Shown: piece by piece, positions 28,425-37,589 of the stretch | How the letters are laid out: each line of letters begins with the position of its first letter | Numbering within the stretch: position 1 is the stretch's first letter | From: Paraburkholderia hiiakae | GTDB lineage: Bacteria; Pseudomonadota; Gammaproteobacteria; Burkholderiales; Burkholderiaceae | Assembly (NCBI RefSeq): GCF_904848665.1 | Contig: NZ_CAJHCQ010000013.1 | Location: 62,001-126,000, forward strand | Direction of reading: 5' to 3' | DNA: 64,000 nt | The notes under the pieces: model-generated | What the model was told of the DNA's origin: nothing | Database searches by the model: none | Seen by the model: only the letters and a program-made list of their open reading frames with translations | Position numbers and translations under genes: made by a program

Positions 28425-29591
28425 ATGCCTTTCTTCCAGCTCGACAAGATCGACAAGCGCGCCGTGCTCGACACGCTGCGCAAGATGTTCCTCGGCTTCG
28501 ACCGCCCGCTCGCGCTCACCGTGTTCCTGCTGCTGTGCGTGGGCATCGTCACGCTGTACAGCGCGAGCCTCGACGTGCCGGGCCGCGTAGAAGACCAACT
28601 GCGCAACATCATGCTCACCTTCGTGCTGATGTGGGCGCTCGCCAATGTGCCGCCCAACACGCTCATGCGCTTCGCAGTGCCGATCTATACCTTCGGCATC
28701 GCGTTACTGATTGCCGTGGCGCTATTCGGCCTCACGCGCAAGGGCGCGAAGCGCTGGATCAACGTAGGTGTGGTGATTCAGCCCTCGGAAATCCTCAAGA
28801 TCGCGACGCCGCTCATGCTCGCGTGGTACTACCAGCGCCGCGAAGGTGTGATGCGCTGGTACGACTTCGTCGTCGGCTTCGTGATTCTGCTCGTCCCGGT
28901 CGGCCTGATCGCCAAGCAGCCCGATCTCGGCACCGCCGTGCTCGTGTTCGCGTCGGGGCTCTTTGTCATCTATTTCGCCGGGCTCTCGTTCAAGCTGATC
29001 GTGCCGGTGCTGATCGCGGGCGTGATCGCGGTAGCCTCGATCGCAGCGTTCCAGGACAAGATCTGTCAGCCGCAGGTGAACTGGCCGCTCATGCACGACT
29101 ACCAGAAGCACCGCATCTGCACACTGCTCGACCCCACGTCCGATCCGCTCGGCAAGGGCTTCCACACCATCCAGGCGGTGATCGCGATTGGCTCGGGCGG
29201 CCCGCTCGGCAAGGGCTGGTTGAAGGGTACGCAGTCGCATCTGGAATTTATCCCCGAAAAGCACACCGACTTCATCTTCGCGGTGTTCTCCGAGGAGTTC
29301 GGCATGGCGGGCGGCCTCGTGCTGCTCACGCTCTATATGTGTCTGATCGCGCGTGGGCTCTATATCGCCGCGAACGGCGCGACGCTCTTCGGGCGACTAC
29401 TGGCCGGATCGCTCACGATGGCGTTCTTCACCTACGCGTTCGTCAACATCGGCATGGTGAGCGGCATCCTGCCCGTGGTGGGCGTGCCGCTGCCGTTCAT
29501 GAGCTATGGCGGCACGGCGCTCACCACGCTCGGCGTGGCGATCGGGCTCATCATGAGCGTGGGACGCCAGAAGCGGTTGATGCAGAGTTGA
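28425..29591 (+). CDS. rodA: Rod shape-determining protein RodA (SEDS glycosyltransferase)
   Basis: A 388-residue SEDS polymerase with about ten membrane segments. RKGAKRWINVGVVIQPSEILK, KQPDLGTAVLV (with the catalytic Asp of the family) and VGVPLPFMSYGGTALTT are signature stretches. It makes glycan strands from lipid II and works with the PBP2 encoded just upstream. It is the last gene of the mre operon. Confidence 0.96.
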   Translation: MPFFQLDKIDKRAVLDTLRKMFLGFDRPLALTVFLLLCVGIVTLYSASLDVPGRVEDQLRNIMLTFVLMWALANVPPNTLMRFAVPIYTFGIALLIAVALFGLTRKGAKRWINVGVVIQPSEILKIATPLMLAWYYQRREGVMRWYDFVVGFVILLVPVGLIAKQPDLGTAVLVFASGLFVIYFAGLSFKLIVPVLIAGVIAVASIAAFQDKICQPQVNWPLMHDYQKHRICTLLDPTSDPLGKGFHTIQAVIAIGSGGPLGKGWLKGTQSHLEFIPEKHTDFIFAVFSEEFGMAGGLVLLTLYMCLIARGLYIAANGATLFGRLLAGSLTMAFFTYAFVNIGMVSGILPVVGVPLPFMSYGGTALTTLGVAIGLIMSVGRQKRLMQS

Positions 29592-29636
29592 GGGCACGGC
29601 GCGCGGCTTGCGCCCACTCGATCGATGCAGCAAAAA

Positions 29637-29662
29637 AAAACGCGCTCACTCGAGCGCGTTTT
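29637..29662. terminator. Bidirectional terminator after rodA
   Basis: The stem CGCGCTC / GAGCGCG (29641-29647, 29652-29658) has a 4-nt loop, an A run before it and a T run after it, so it serves rodA (+) and the Sel1-repeat gene (-). Confidence 0.88.
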
Positions 29663-29687
29663 CGTTTCAGTGATCGCTTTCTGGCGC

Positions 29688-30428
29688 TTACTGCGTAGGC
29701 GCCGACTTCATCAGTTGCGCGCTCAACTGCTGGTACTTCAGCCGCGCCACGGGATCGCCCTGTGCCGCCGCCGCCGCATAGTACGCCCGCGCGACGTTGA
29801 GGTTCTTCGGCACGCCGTCGCCGCCGCGCTCATAGAACGACCCGGTCACGTATTGCGCCGTCATGTCGCCGCCCTCGGCAGCCTTCTTGTACCAGTAGAA
29901 CGCCTGCTTGTTGTCGCGCGTGGTCCCGCGCCCATCCAGGTACTGATTCGCGAGCGCAAGCTCCGCTTGCACATGGCCCTGCTTCGCCGCCTTGAGGAAC
30001 CACTGGTGCGCCTCTACCGGATCGCGCTCGACGAAGTCGCCGTCGTCGTACATCTTGCCGTACACGTACTGCGCGTGCGACATGTTCGCGTCCGCCGCCT
30101 TGCGCAGCCATTTGCGGCCCTCGCCGACGTCGGCGGCCCCGCCTTCGCCGTTCACCAGCATCATCGCGTAGTTGAATTCCGCCAGCCGGTTGCCGCGCTC
30201 GGCCGCCGCCTGGAACTCGGCGCGCGCTGCGCTCAGATTGCCCGCGTTGTAGTCGGCAACAGCGTTGGCCGTTTGCGGATCGGATTCGGCGCCAGTGGTG
30301 GCGCTGGCGCCATCGGCTGCCGCCGCGACGCCGCTCACGCTGAGCGCCGCGCCCGCCACACAGCCGATGGCGACCGCGCGCGCTATCCGCCCAAAGAGCC
30401 GCTCAAAAAGCGCTTTCGGACGCTTCAT
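29688..30428 (-). CDS. Exported Sel1-repeat (TPR-like) protein
   Basis: 246 residues from the ATG at 30428. A signal peptide ends near residue 38 (GVAAAADG). Four to five Sel1-like repeats follow, of the form A-x-x-x-Y-x-x-(G/A)-x-x-Y-x-x-G with W-(F/Y)-x-K-A-A (for example HQWFLKAAKQGHVQAELALANQY). Such repeats mediate protein contacts. The start overlaps the stop of the upstream aldolase gene (ATGA), an odd operon partner for a periplasmic scaffold. The function is unknown. Confidence 0.8.
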   Translation of the reverse strand: MKRPKALFERLFGRIARAVAIGCVAGAALSVSGVAAAADGASATTGAESDPQTANAVADYNAGNLSAARAEFQAAAERGNRLAEFNYAMMLVNGEGGAADVGEGRKWLRKAADANMSHAQYVYGKMYDDGDFVERDPVEAHQWFLKAAKQGHVQAELALANQYLDGRGTTRDNKQAFYWYKKAAEGGDMTAQYVTGSFYERGGDGVPKNLNVARAYYAAAAAQGDPVARLKYQQLSAQLMKSAPTQ

Positions 30429-31207
30429 GATCTCGCCTCCTGGAGCGCCTGGCGCGTCGCGCGCACGAGCCACATCACGTCCGCGGCAAGGGCGATGAAG
30501 CTGAAGCCCATCTCGCGATACTGCCTGGCCGCGGCCGCATCCATCGCGAAAATGCCGGCCGCCACACCCGCTTCGCGCGCAGCCGCGACGATGCGCTGCA
30601 CGGCGGCGACCACGTCCGGATGCTTCGAGTCGCCGAGATGGCCAAGGCTCGCCGCGAGATCGGCAGGCCCCACGAACAGGCAGTCGACGCCCGGCACCTT
30701 CGCGATATTCTCGACGTCGGCCAGCGCCGCCGCCGACTCGATCTGCACGATCGTCGCGATCTGCGCGTTCGCGCCCTGAAGGTAGTCGCGCCGCGCCCCG
30801 TAGGCCGCCGCGCGCACCGCGCCCGCCACGCCGCGCTGGCCGCCGGGCGTGCGCGCATCGGGGTACTGCGTGAGGCTCACGGCACGCGCAGCCTCTTCAG
30901 CCGATGCCACGTTGGGGAACATCACCGTGCGCGCGCCCGCGTCGAGCACATGCTTCACGAGCCAAGGCTCGCTGTCGGGCAGACGCACCACGGGTTCGGT
31001 CGGCAAATGCGCGGCGGCAATGGCGCGCAGTTGGGCGATGGTGTCGGCGCTGTCGTTGGGGGTGTGCTCCATGTCGATCAGCAGCCAGTCGAAGCCGGCG
31101 TGCGCGAGCGCCTCGGCGGCGGTTTCGCTGCCCATCGAGAGCCATAGACCGAATAGCGGCTCCGCCTCCTTGAGGCGTTCCTTGAGAGGATTGGTGAAGG
31201 TGTTCAT
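30425..31207 (-). CDS. HpcH/HpaI family aldolase
   Basis: 260 residues from the ATG at 31207, which has GGGAG upstream. It shows the class II (metal-dependent) pyruvate aldolase fold: LIDMEHTPND, VQIESAAAL (metal-binding Glu), and VGPADLAASLGH (metal-binding Asp). Relatives cleave 4-hydroxy-2-oxo acids such as HKHD, or 2-dehydro-3-deoxy sugar acids. No aromatic catabolism genes are nearby, so the substrate is open. Confidence 0.85.
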   Translation of the reverse strand: MNTFTNPLKERLKEAEPLFGLWLSMGSETAAEALAHAGFDWLLIDMEHTPNDSADTIAQLRAIAAAHLPTEPVVRLPDSEPWLVKHVLDAGARTVMFPNVASAEEAARAVSLTQYPDARTPGGQRGVAGAVRAAAYGARRDYLQGANAQIATIVQIESAAALADVENIAKVPGVDCLFVGPADLAASLGHLGDSKHPDVVAAVQRIVAAAREAGVAAGIFAMDAAAARQYREMGFSFIALAADVMWLVRATRQALQEARS

Positions 31208-31444
31208 CGCCGTGCTCCCGGCGAGGCTGCGGGGCGCGCACGCGAGGCGCGGGCGGTTGTTCGCCCGGCAGCGCGGCGGCGGCAGGTCTCGCTCCGTTAT
31301 GTGTTTGTCGGGCCGCACGCGGGGATGCGCAGGCCTTGCGGCAATGATCATACCGCGACAAAAATTTGCCGGCCGGCACGGAAAACCCGCCTTGCGCGGG
31401 TCGTCGGAGCGAGTGTGAGACGACTGAGGCGGAACTTGCGAGCG

Positions 31445-31891
31445 TCAGTCGCGCGTGACTTCGGCCCAGCAGTTCGGCGTCTCGTACAGGCGCAGCTTGT
31501 GCAGGCGCAGATTCACGCCGTAGTGCGCGTCATACACGTTCGCGAGAATATCGAACGCGATGGCTGCGAGGTTCTCCACGGTCGGAATGCGGTCGATCAC
31601 GACCGTCTTGTGGCCCGGCAGCGTTTCGAGAAAGCCGCGCACCTGCGTATCGCCCGCGAAGACGAGGAACGCGTGGTCCCACAGATCGACGAGATACTGG
31701 TTCGCGAGCGACTTCACGTCGGCGAAGTCCATCACCATGCCACGGTCGGGCGCGCCTTCGGTTTCGACGAGGTCGCCTTCCAGCGTGATTTCGAGCACGT
31801 AGCGATGGCCGTGCAGATTGCGGCACTGGCTGCGGTGGTCGGGGATGCGGTGGCCCGCGTCGAATTCGAGTTTTCGGGTGATCGTCAGCAC
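31445..31891 (-). CDS. queD: 6-carboxy-5,6,7,8-tetrahydropterin synthase
   Basis: A 148-residue QueD/PTPS-fold enzyme making the CPH4 intermediate of queuosine. Zinc ligands are FDAGHRI and HGHRYVLE (the H-x-H pair plus the upstream His). The active-site Cys is in SQCRNLHGH. It is the last gene of queC-queE-queD. Confidence 0.93.
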   Translation of the reverse strand: MLTITRKLEFDAGHRIPDHRSQCRNLHGHRYVLEITLEGDLVETEGAPDRGMVMDFADVKSLANQYLVDLWDHAFLVFAGDTQVRGFLETLPGHKTVVIDRIPTVENLAAIAFDILANVYDAHYGVNLRLHKLRLYETPNCWAEVTRD

Positions 31892-31919
31892 GGCGCTTCT
31901 TCAGAAAAATTCGCGTGAA

Positions 31920-32552
31920 TCAGGGAATGTTCAGGTATTTGTGGGTCTGCATCGACAGGCGCCACTGCGGATGGCGCTTGCACCAGTCGATCGCGAGTTT
32001 CGTGTTCAGGTCGCGCGACGGGCCGTCCATGGGCTGCACGAGAAAATACTCGAAATCGAGCTTCGCGTACTCGGCCAGGCGCTGATTCTCCTGCGGCACG
32101 ACGACTTTGAGCTCGTTGCCCTTCGTGACGACGAGTGGCGCGTCGGCCTTCGGGCTCACGCAGATCCAGTCGATGGTTTCGAGCACCGGCAGCGAGCCGT
32201 TCGTTTCGATCGCGATCTCGAAGCCGGCGGCGTGCAGCGCGTCGACGAACGGCGGGTCGATCTGCAGCATTGGCTCGCCGCCCGTGCAGACCACGAAGCG
32301 GTTGCCCTCGCCTTCGGGCCACAGCGATGCGATCTTCGCGACGAGCTCTTCAGGCGTGCGGAATTTTCCGCCGTTCTCGCCATCGGTGCCGACGAAGTCA
32401 GTGTCGCAGAAGCGGCAAACGGCTTGCTCGCGATCTTCCTCGCGGCCCGACCAGAGATTGCAGCCGGCGAACCGGCAAAACACCGCCGGACGCCCGGCGT
32501 TCGCGCCCTCGCCCTGCAACGTGTAGAAAATTTCCTTTACCGCGTAAGTCAT
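31920..32552 (-). CDS. queE: 7-carboxy-7-deazaguanine synthase
   Basis: 210 residues from the ATG at 32552 (MTYAVKEIFYTLQGEG). A radical SAM enzyme converting CPH4 to CDG. The 4Fe-4S cysteines follow a C-x14-C-x2-C pattern (FAGCNLWSG, then VCRFCDTD) rather than the usual CX3CX2C; this is the form known for Burkholderia-type QueE. VCTGGEPMLQ is the SAM-binding GGE motif. Confidence 0.93.
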   Translation of the reverse strand: MTYAVKEIFYTLQGEGANAGRPAVFCRFAGCNLWSGREEDREQAVCRFCDTDFVGTDGENGGKFRTPEELVAKIASLWPEGEGNRFVVCTGGEPMLQIDPPFVDALHAAGFEIAIETNGSLPVLETIDWICVSPKADAPLVVTKGNELKVVVPQENQRLAEYAKLDFEYFLVQPMDGPSRDLNTKLAIDWCKRHPQWRLSMQTHKYLNIP

Positions 32553-32704
32553 GCTGCTGCCTGGTTCTGGCTCATCGGCGCGAGGCGCGCGCAAAGCCGG
32601 TTGGTCTCGGGCGCGGATTCAACCTGCTGGCAGGGCGCACCGCCCGTGCGCTGCCCTGAGCATTTTCGCTGCGAAAGTCGCTGTGCGCGGCCCGAGGCCT
32701 ACGC

Positions 32705-33436
32705 TCAGACCGGTGCTTCCGTCACGTTCTCGCCAGCGAGATACGCTTCATACCCGCGCTTGCGCAACTTGCACGCCGGGCACTCGCCGCAGCCGAAGCC
32801 CCACGCGTGAAGCTCGGCGCGCTCGCCCACGTAGCAGGTGTGCGTTTCGACGCGCACCATGTCCACCAGCGCTTCGCCGCCCAGCTTTTCGGCGAGCCGC
32901 CACGTGTCGGCCTTGTCGAGCCACATGAGCGGCGTTTCCAGCACGAAGCGCGTGTCCATGCCGAGATTGAGCGCCACTTGCAGCGCCTTCATGGTGTCGT
33001 CGCGGCAGTCGGGGTAGCCCGAGAAGTCGGTTTCGCACATCCCGCCCACGAGCACCTTGAGCCCGCGACGATAGGCGATCGCCGCGGCGATCTGCATGAA
33101 CATCAGGTTGCGGCCCGGCACAAAGGTGTTCGGCAAGCCGCTCGCCGCCGTTTCGATCTCGATCTCGCGCGTCATGGCCGTGTCGCTGATCGAGCCGAGC
33201 ACAGAGAGATCGATCATGTGATCGTCGCCGAGACGCTCGCCCCACTCAGGGAACGTGCTGGCGATCGCCGTGCGAAAGCCTTCGCGGCACTCCAGTTCGA
33301 CGCGATGACGCTGGCCGTAATCGAAGCCGAGCGTCTCGACGCTCTCGTAGCGGTCGAGCGCCCATGCGAGGCACGTGGCCGAATCCTGGCCGCCGGAAAA
33401 CAGTACGAGCGCGCCCTTGGCTTCTGTTCGAGTCAC
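32705..33436 (-). CDS. queC: 7-cyano-7-deazaguanine synthase
   Basis: 243 residues from a GTG at 33436, with GGAG 7 bp upstream; the longer frame upstream lacks family similarity. The PP-loop ATP site is FSGGQDSAT (residues 13-21). The C-terminal CGECPACKLR with an upstream Cys forms the zinc site. It converts CDG to preQ0 for queuosine in tRNA. About 150 bp separate it from queE. Confidence 0.93.
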   Translation of the reverse strand: MTRTEAKGALVLFSGGQDSATCLAWALDRYESVETLGFDYGQRHRVELECREGFRTAIASTFPEWGERLGDDHMIDLSVLGSISDTAMTREIEIETAASGLPNTFVPGRNLMFMQIAAAIAYRRGLKVLVGGMCETDFSGYPDCRDDTMKALQVALNLGMDTRFVLETPLMWLDKADTWRLAEKLGGEALVDMVRVETHTCYVGERAELHAWGFGCGECPACKLRKRGYEAYLAGENVTEAPV

Positions 33437-33654
33437 CGTGAAACTCCGTGTATGAGGTTTCCGCGCGAATGCTTTCGTTGCTTGCTGCTGTTGCTCGCTT
33501 TTGTTACTTGAAGCGCCCGGGCGGACCGGCAGGGACAACCCCCGCGCCGGCTCATGCAGTATAGGCTCGGGCCCCTGCAAGGGCATCGGCGCACCCTTAT
33601 ACCCTGGATACCGTCGATGTCTGGAATTCGAACCGCAAGACAACGAGCACAACG

Positions 33655-33689
33655 AAAAAGCCCCAGGAATCGAACGATCTCCTGGGGCT
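33655..33689 (-). terminator. Terminator of tRNA-Phe
   Basis: A 10-bp stem AGCCCCAGGA / TCCTGGGGCT with an 11-nt loop, followed on the minus strand by a T run, ends a few bases after the tRNA 3' end. Confidence 0.85.
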
Positions 33690-33695
33690 GCATTC

Positions 33696-33771
33696 TGGTG
33701 GCCTGGGACGGAATCGAACCATCGACACGCGGATTTTCAATCCGCTGCTCTACCAACTGAGCTACCGGGCC
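33696..33771 (-). tRNA. tRNA-Phe (GAA)
   Basis: A 76-nt cloverleaf with encoded CCA. The anticodon loop reads TTGAAAA, so the anticodon is GAA. D arm AGCTCAGTTGGTAGAGC and T loop TTCGATT are standard. The acceptor stem GGCCCGG / CCAGGCC carries one C5-A68 mismatch. Confidence 0.96.
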
Positions 33772-33785
33772 AACGAAGAAAAAAG

Positions 33786-33814
33786 ATTATAGCGATGAAT
33801 CTGGCGTTTGCCAA
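33786..33814 (-). promoter_or_regulatory. Promoter of tRNA-Phe
   Basis: On the minus strand TTGGCA (33809-33814) and a perfect TATAAT (33786-33791) are 17 bp apart. Transcription would start about 8 bp before the tRNA 5' end. Confidence 0.85.
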
Positions 33815-33880
33815 GTGGCTTTCGCAAAAATTCGTGAGCCGGACTGCGCCGCTCGCTTTCGCGAGCGCGCACTCTCACCC

Positions 33881-34585
33881 TCACTCGCCCTTGCTCTTGC
33901 CGAGGTCCACGCCGAGCTGCTTGAGCTTGCGATACAGGTGCGTGCGCTCAAGCCCCGTTTTTTCGGCCACGCGCGTCATGCTGCCGTTCTCGCGCGCGAG
34001 GTGGTACTCGAAGTAAGCGCGCTCAAATGCGTCGCGCGCGTCGCGCAGCGGAATGTCGAACGAGATCGAAGCCGTCTGCGTGGCCGTCGCGCCCGCGTGC
34101 ATGCCATGAACGCCGTCGGCGGCCAGCACCGGCAGCGCCGCCGCCGATGCCACGACTGCGGGTCCGCCCGCCGCCGACTTCCCCGCCGCCGCCGATGTGG
34201 CCTGCGTGACCGGCGCCGCCGTGCCGCGCGCGAGCCCCTGCTCGACCGCCTTCAACAGCTTTTGCAGCGCGATCGGCTTTTCGAGGAAGTTGAGCGCACC
34301 GATCTTCGTCGCCTCGACGGCGGTGTCGATGGTCGCGTGCCCGGACATCATGATGACCGGCATCGTCAGATGGCCCTGCGCGGCCCATTCCTTGAGCAGC
34401 GTCACGCCGTCGGTGTCCGGCATCCAGATATCGAGCAGCACGAGGTCCGGCACGTGGCGCTGCCGGAAGTCGCGCGCCTGCTGCGCATCTTCCGCGAGCT
34501 CCACGACGTGTCCTTCGTCGCTGAGGATCTCCGAGAGCAATTCCCGGATGCCCATTTCATCATCTACCACCAGGATGGTTGCCAT
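33881..34585 (-). CDS. NtrX-like response regulator without AAA+ domain
   Basis: A 234-residue protein. The receiver domain (Asp8/Asp9, phospho-acceptor Asp52, KPI lysine) is closest in style to NtrX. In place of the sigma54-activating AAA+ domain there is only an Ala/Gly-rich linker (about residues 124-175). A Fis-type HTH (GSMTRVAEKTGLERTHLYRKLKQLG) ends the protein. NtrX itself is about 450 residues, so this regulator should bind DNA but cannot remodel sigma54 polymerase. The kinase gene ends immediately upstream. Confidence 0.85.
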   Translation of the reverse strand: MATILVVDDEMGIRELLSEILSDEGHVVELAEDAQQARDFRQRHVPDLVLLDIWMPDTDGVTLLKEWAAQGHLTMPVIMMSGHATIDTAVEATKIGALNFLEKPIALQKLLKAVEQGLARGTAAPVTQATSAAAGKSAAGGPAVVASAAALPVLAADGVHGMHAGATATQTASISFDIPLRDARDAFERAYFEYHLARENGSMTRVAEKTGLERTHLYRKLKQLGVDLGKSKGE

Positions 34586-37006
34586 TTACGCTGCCCTTGT
34601 CTGCACTGTTGCTTTTGATCCCCGTTCCGCTTCGGCACGCGCCTGCCCCTCCCCGGATCGGCCGGGTCCTGGCGTGGCGGCATCGTCTGCCAACTGGAGA
34701 AAGAGAATCGAGATCTGCGCGCCTTCGATCACATCGCCCGCTCTCATTCGATTGCGGATGTCGATGCGCGCGCCGTGCTCGTCGACGATCTTCTTGACCA
34801 TCGCAAGCCCGAGTCCTGTTCCTTTGGCCTTCGTCGTCACATAGGGTTCGAACGCGCGCGTGAGGATGCGCGCCGGAAAACCGGGGCCGTTGTCCGAAAC
34901 CGTGAGACGCACCGCCACGCGCGTGCGGCCTTGCGCGTCGGGGTCTCCGTATTCTACGGCGCGGGTCTCGAGCGTCACGTGAGGATTCTGCGTGTCGGCC
35001 ACCGCGTCCTGCGCGTTTTGCAGCAGGTTGTGGATCACCTGGCGCAATTGCGTGGCGTCGCCCCGTATGACCGGCAACTCGGAGAGTTCGACCTTGATCG
35101 CACTCTTGCCTTCTCCCACACCGTAGAGCGTGAGCACTTCGCTCACGAGCTCATTGAGCTGCAGGTTCGCGAGCACCGCAGGCGGCGTGCGCGCGTAATC
35201 GCGGAAGTTGTCGACCATCTGCTTCATCGCCGCGACCTGATTGACGATGGTGGTCGCGCCGCGCTTGAGCACTTCGGCGTCCGTTGGCGCGAGCTTGTCG
35301 GAGAGCTTCATCTGCAGGCGTTCGGCCGAGAGCTGAATCGGCGTGAGCGGATTCTTGATCTCGTGCGCAAGACGCCGCGCGACTTCGCCCCACGCCACCG
35401 AGCGCTGCGCCGAGATCACGTCGGAGATGTCGTCGAACACCACGACGTAGCCCGAGGTCTGCATGTCGCCCGCGTCGCGGCCCGTATCGGATACGAGGCG
35501 CGCGCCGCGCACGAGCAGCGTGAGCGGATCGGTCTCGCCCGGAATCGGTACGGAGAACTGCTGCTGCCAGTGGCCGCGACCGCGATCGCCGTCGCCGCGT
35601 GAAGCTTCCTGATCGGCGAAGGCCTTGCGCACCATCGCGCCGAATTCCGTGAGCGCGCCGATATGATCGAGCGCAACGCCGAGCTGCGTCTGGAACGGCT
35701 GACGGAAGATGCGCTCCGCGCCCGGGTTCGCCGTCGTGAGGCGGAACTGCCGGTCGAACACGAACACGCCCGCTGTGAGGTTCGCGAGAATGCTTTCGAG
35801 ATACGCCTTCGAATGCTCGAGCGCGATGCGGTTCTTCTCCACGGCCTGGCGCGCTTCGGAAAGCTGGCGCGTCATCGCGTTAAACGACTGGGTGAGGAAG
35901 CCCAGTTCGTCGCGCGACTTGATCTCGCGCTTGGGCGTGTAGTCGCCCTCGGTCACTTCCTTCGTGCCCTGCGCGAGCAGGAAGAGCGGCCTTGCAAGCT
36001 GGTTGCCGAGCGCGAGCGCCAGCATCATCGCGACGAACGTGGCGAGAAAGAGCGCGAGCGTGAGCGTGCCGATGTACATCTTGCGCAGGCCGGTGCGGCC
36101 AAGCGCCTTCTCCTGATATTCGCGATATGCGCGCTGCACGGCGTCGGCGTTACGCGCGAGCGCGGCCGGCACGGGCTGCTCCAGTTGCAGGAAACGCTCG
36201 GCCGGCTGCAGATCCGTTGTGTTCGCATCGGGAATACGCGTGACCACGCGCAATCGCAGCGCGCCCTTCGAGCCAAGCTGATGCGGGTCGCCGTCCACTT
36301 CGCCTTCGATCGCCGCATAGCCGCGCCCGCGCGCCTGATCGAGCATGAGCGACGTGGGCATATCGGCGGGCATGAGCGACGAGAAGTTGCTCGACGCCTG
36401 CGCCACCACGTGCATTTCCGGCGCCGCGCCCGACATGCTGCGCACCGGCTCGACGATCATCGCGTCCTGCACGCCGAACTGGTCGCGCGCGCGCAGGAGC
36501 GTGAGCGTGGTGCCCGCGGCGTCGCCGCTCGCGATCTGCTCGGCCATGAGACGGCCCTTGGTTTGCAGGTCGGACAGCGATGCGTCGAGCATGCCGCGCC
36601 CGAGATTCAGGCCTGCCGTGAGCGCGGTTTCCACGTTCACGTCGAACCAGGACTCGATCGAGCGCGAGACGAACTGATAAGAAACGATATAGATGATGCC
36701 GCCCGGCACCACGCCCACGAGCGCGAAGAAGAACGCGAGCTTCGCGAGCAGCCGCGTGCCGAACTTGCCGCGTCTAAGGCGCACGACGATCACGATCATG
36801 AGCGCCGTGACCACCGACAGGAAGATCAGCGCAACGACGATATTGGCCGCGTAGAGCCAGCCGTAGTAGCGGTCGAAGAACTCGGTGTTCGCGCTCGCCG
36901 CGGCGAGCAGGACGAGCAGCAGCGTCGCGGTGAACGCGACGGTGGAAACGAGCAGCTTGACGACGACGCTGCTGAAGCTGGTGGCGCGGCGTACTTTATT
37001 TAGCAC
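34586..37006 (-). CDS. NtrY-like sensor histidine kinase
   Basis: 806 residues. Membrane segments lie at about residues 13-110 and near 320, with a periplasmic region between. HAMP (LARPLFLLAQGTKEVTEGDY), PAS (about 420-520), HisKA (RLAHEIKNPLTPIQLSAERL, phospho-acceptor His548) and an ATPase domain (DNGPGFP, GTGLGLAMVKKI) follow. This is the NtrY layout, implicated elsewhere in nitrogen or redox sensing. It overlaps the DUF4390 gene by 11 bp and its stop abuts the start of the regulator gene. Confidence 0.88.
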   Translation of the reverse strand: MLNKVRRATSFSSVVVKLLVSTVAFTATLLLVLLAAASANTEFFDRYYGWLYAANIVVALIFLSVVTALMIVIVVRLRRGKFGTRLLAKLAFFFALVGVVPGGIIYIVSYQFVSRSIESWFDVNVETALTAGLNLGRGMLDASLSDLQTKGRLMAEQIASGDAAGTTLTLLRARDQFGVQDAMIVEPVRSMSGAAPEMHVVAQASSNFSSLMPADMPTSLMLDQARGRGYAAIEGEVDGDPHQLGSKGALRLRVVTRIPDANTTDLQPAERFLQLEQPVPAALARNADAVQRAYREYQEKALGRTGLRKMYIGTLTLALFLATFVAMMLALALGNQLARPLFLLAQGTKEVTEGDYTPKREIKSRDELGFLTQSFNAMTRQLSEARQAVEKNRIALEHSKAYLESILANLTAGVFVFDRQFRLTTANPGAERIFRQPFQTQLGVALDHIGALTEFGAMVRKAFADQEASRGDGDRGRGHWQQQFSVPIPGETDPLTLLVRGARLVSDTGRDAGDMQTSGYVVVFDDISDVISAQRSVAWGEVARRLAHEIKNPLTPIQLSAERLQMKLSDKLAPTDAEVLKRGATTIVNQVAAMKQMVDNFRDYARTPPAVLANLQLNELVSEVLTLYGVGEGKSAIKVELSELPVIRGDATQLRQVIHNLLQNAQDAVADTQNPHVTLETRAVEYGDPDAQGRTRVAVRLTVSDNGPGFPARILTRAFEPYVTTKAKGTGLGLAMVKKIVDEHGARIDIRNRMRAGDVIEGAQISILFLQLADDAATPGPGRSGEGQARAEAERGSKATVQTRAA

Positions 37007-37589
37007 GTTCGGTCACCGTGAAGTTAAAGCGCTTCCAGTCGGAAGCGAGATTCCAGTCGCGGTTGTTCACGGCGTCGATCTGGAACGGCTTGGGCATCAG
37101 CGCGACGTCGAGCTGCATGCGCACCGAGGCCGTGTACGTTTCGCCGGCATGCACGTCGTTGCGGTCGATCACGTGCCACGAGGTGACGTGCTTGATGACC
37201 GCGAGCGCGTCCGCGAGCGTCGAGAAGCCGAGCTGCAGGCCGCCGCTGGAGACGCGGTACTCACGCGTGAGCGGCTGGAACGACAGGCGAATGCTTTGCG
37301 AAACGCTCACCGGCTGTTCGTCGAACCAGTACCAGCGCGCGCGTGTGAGCTCGAAGTCGGTGGTGAAGTAGAGCGGAATGCCCTTGTTGACCGCGTCTTC
37401 CAGGCTGCTGTTGAGGTCGAAGTCGAAGCGGGCGTCGAGACTCCAGCCGTTGCTGTCGGCCTGGAGCGACGCGCGCTGCACCGAGATCGAGTCGGCGCGC
37501 GCCGGCGTAGCGGCCACGAAGCCGACGACAGCAAGCACCAGCCAGATCAGGGCCGCGAACCGCAGCGGGAAGAAGCGTTTGATGATCAC
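36996..37589 (-). CDS. DUF4390 domain protein, exported
   Basis: 197 residues from a GTG at 37589 that overlaps the rsmB stop as GTGA. A signal peptide (hydrophobic core residues 9-27, cleavage after ATPARA) is followed by a beta-rich domain with YFTTDFELTRARWYW and SFQPLTREYRVS, typical of DUF4390. The family is found upstream of NtrY-like kinases in beta-proteobacteria. A periplasmic partner of that kinase is an inference from tight linkage. Confidence 0.8.
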   Translation of the reverse strand: MIIKRFFPLRFAALIWLVLAVVGFVAATPARADSISVQRASLQADSNGWSLDARFDFDLNSSLEDAVNKGIPLYFTTDFELTRARWYWFDEQPVSVSQSIRLSFQPLTREYRVSSGGLQLGFSTLADALAVIKHVTSWHVIDRNDVHAGETYTASVRMQLDVALMPKPFQIDAVNNRDWNLASDWKRFNFTVTERAK

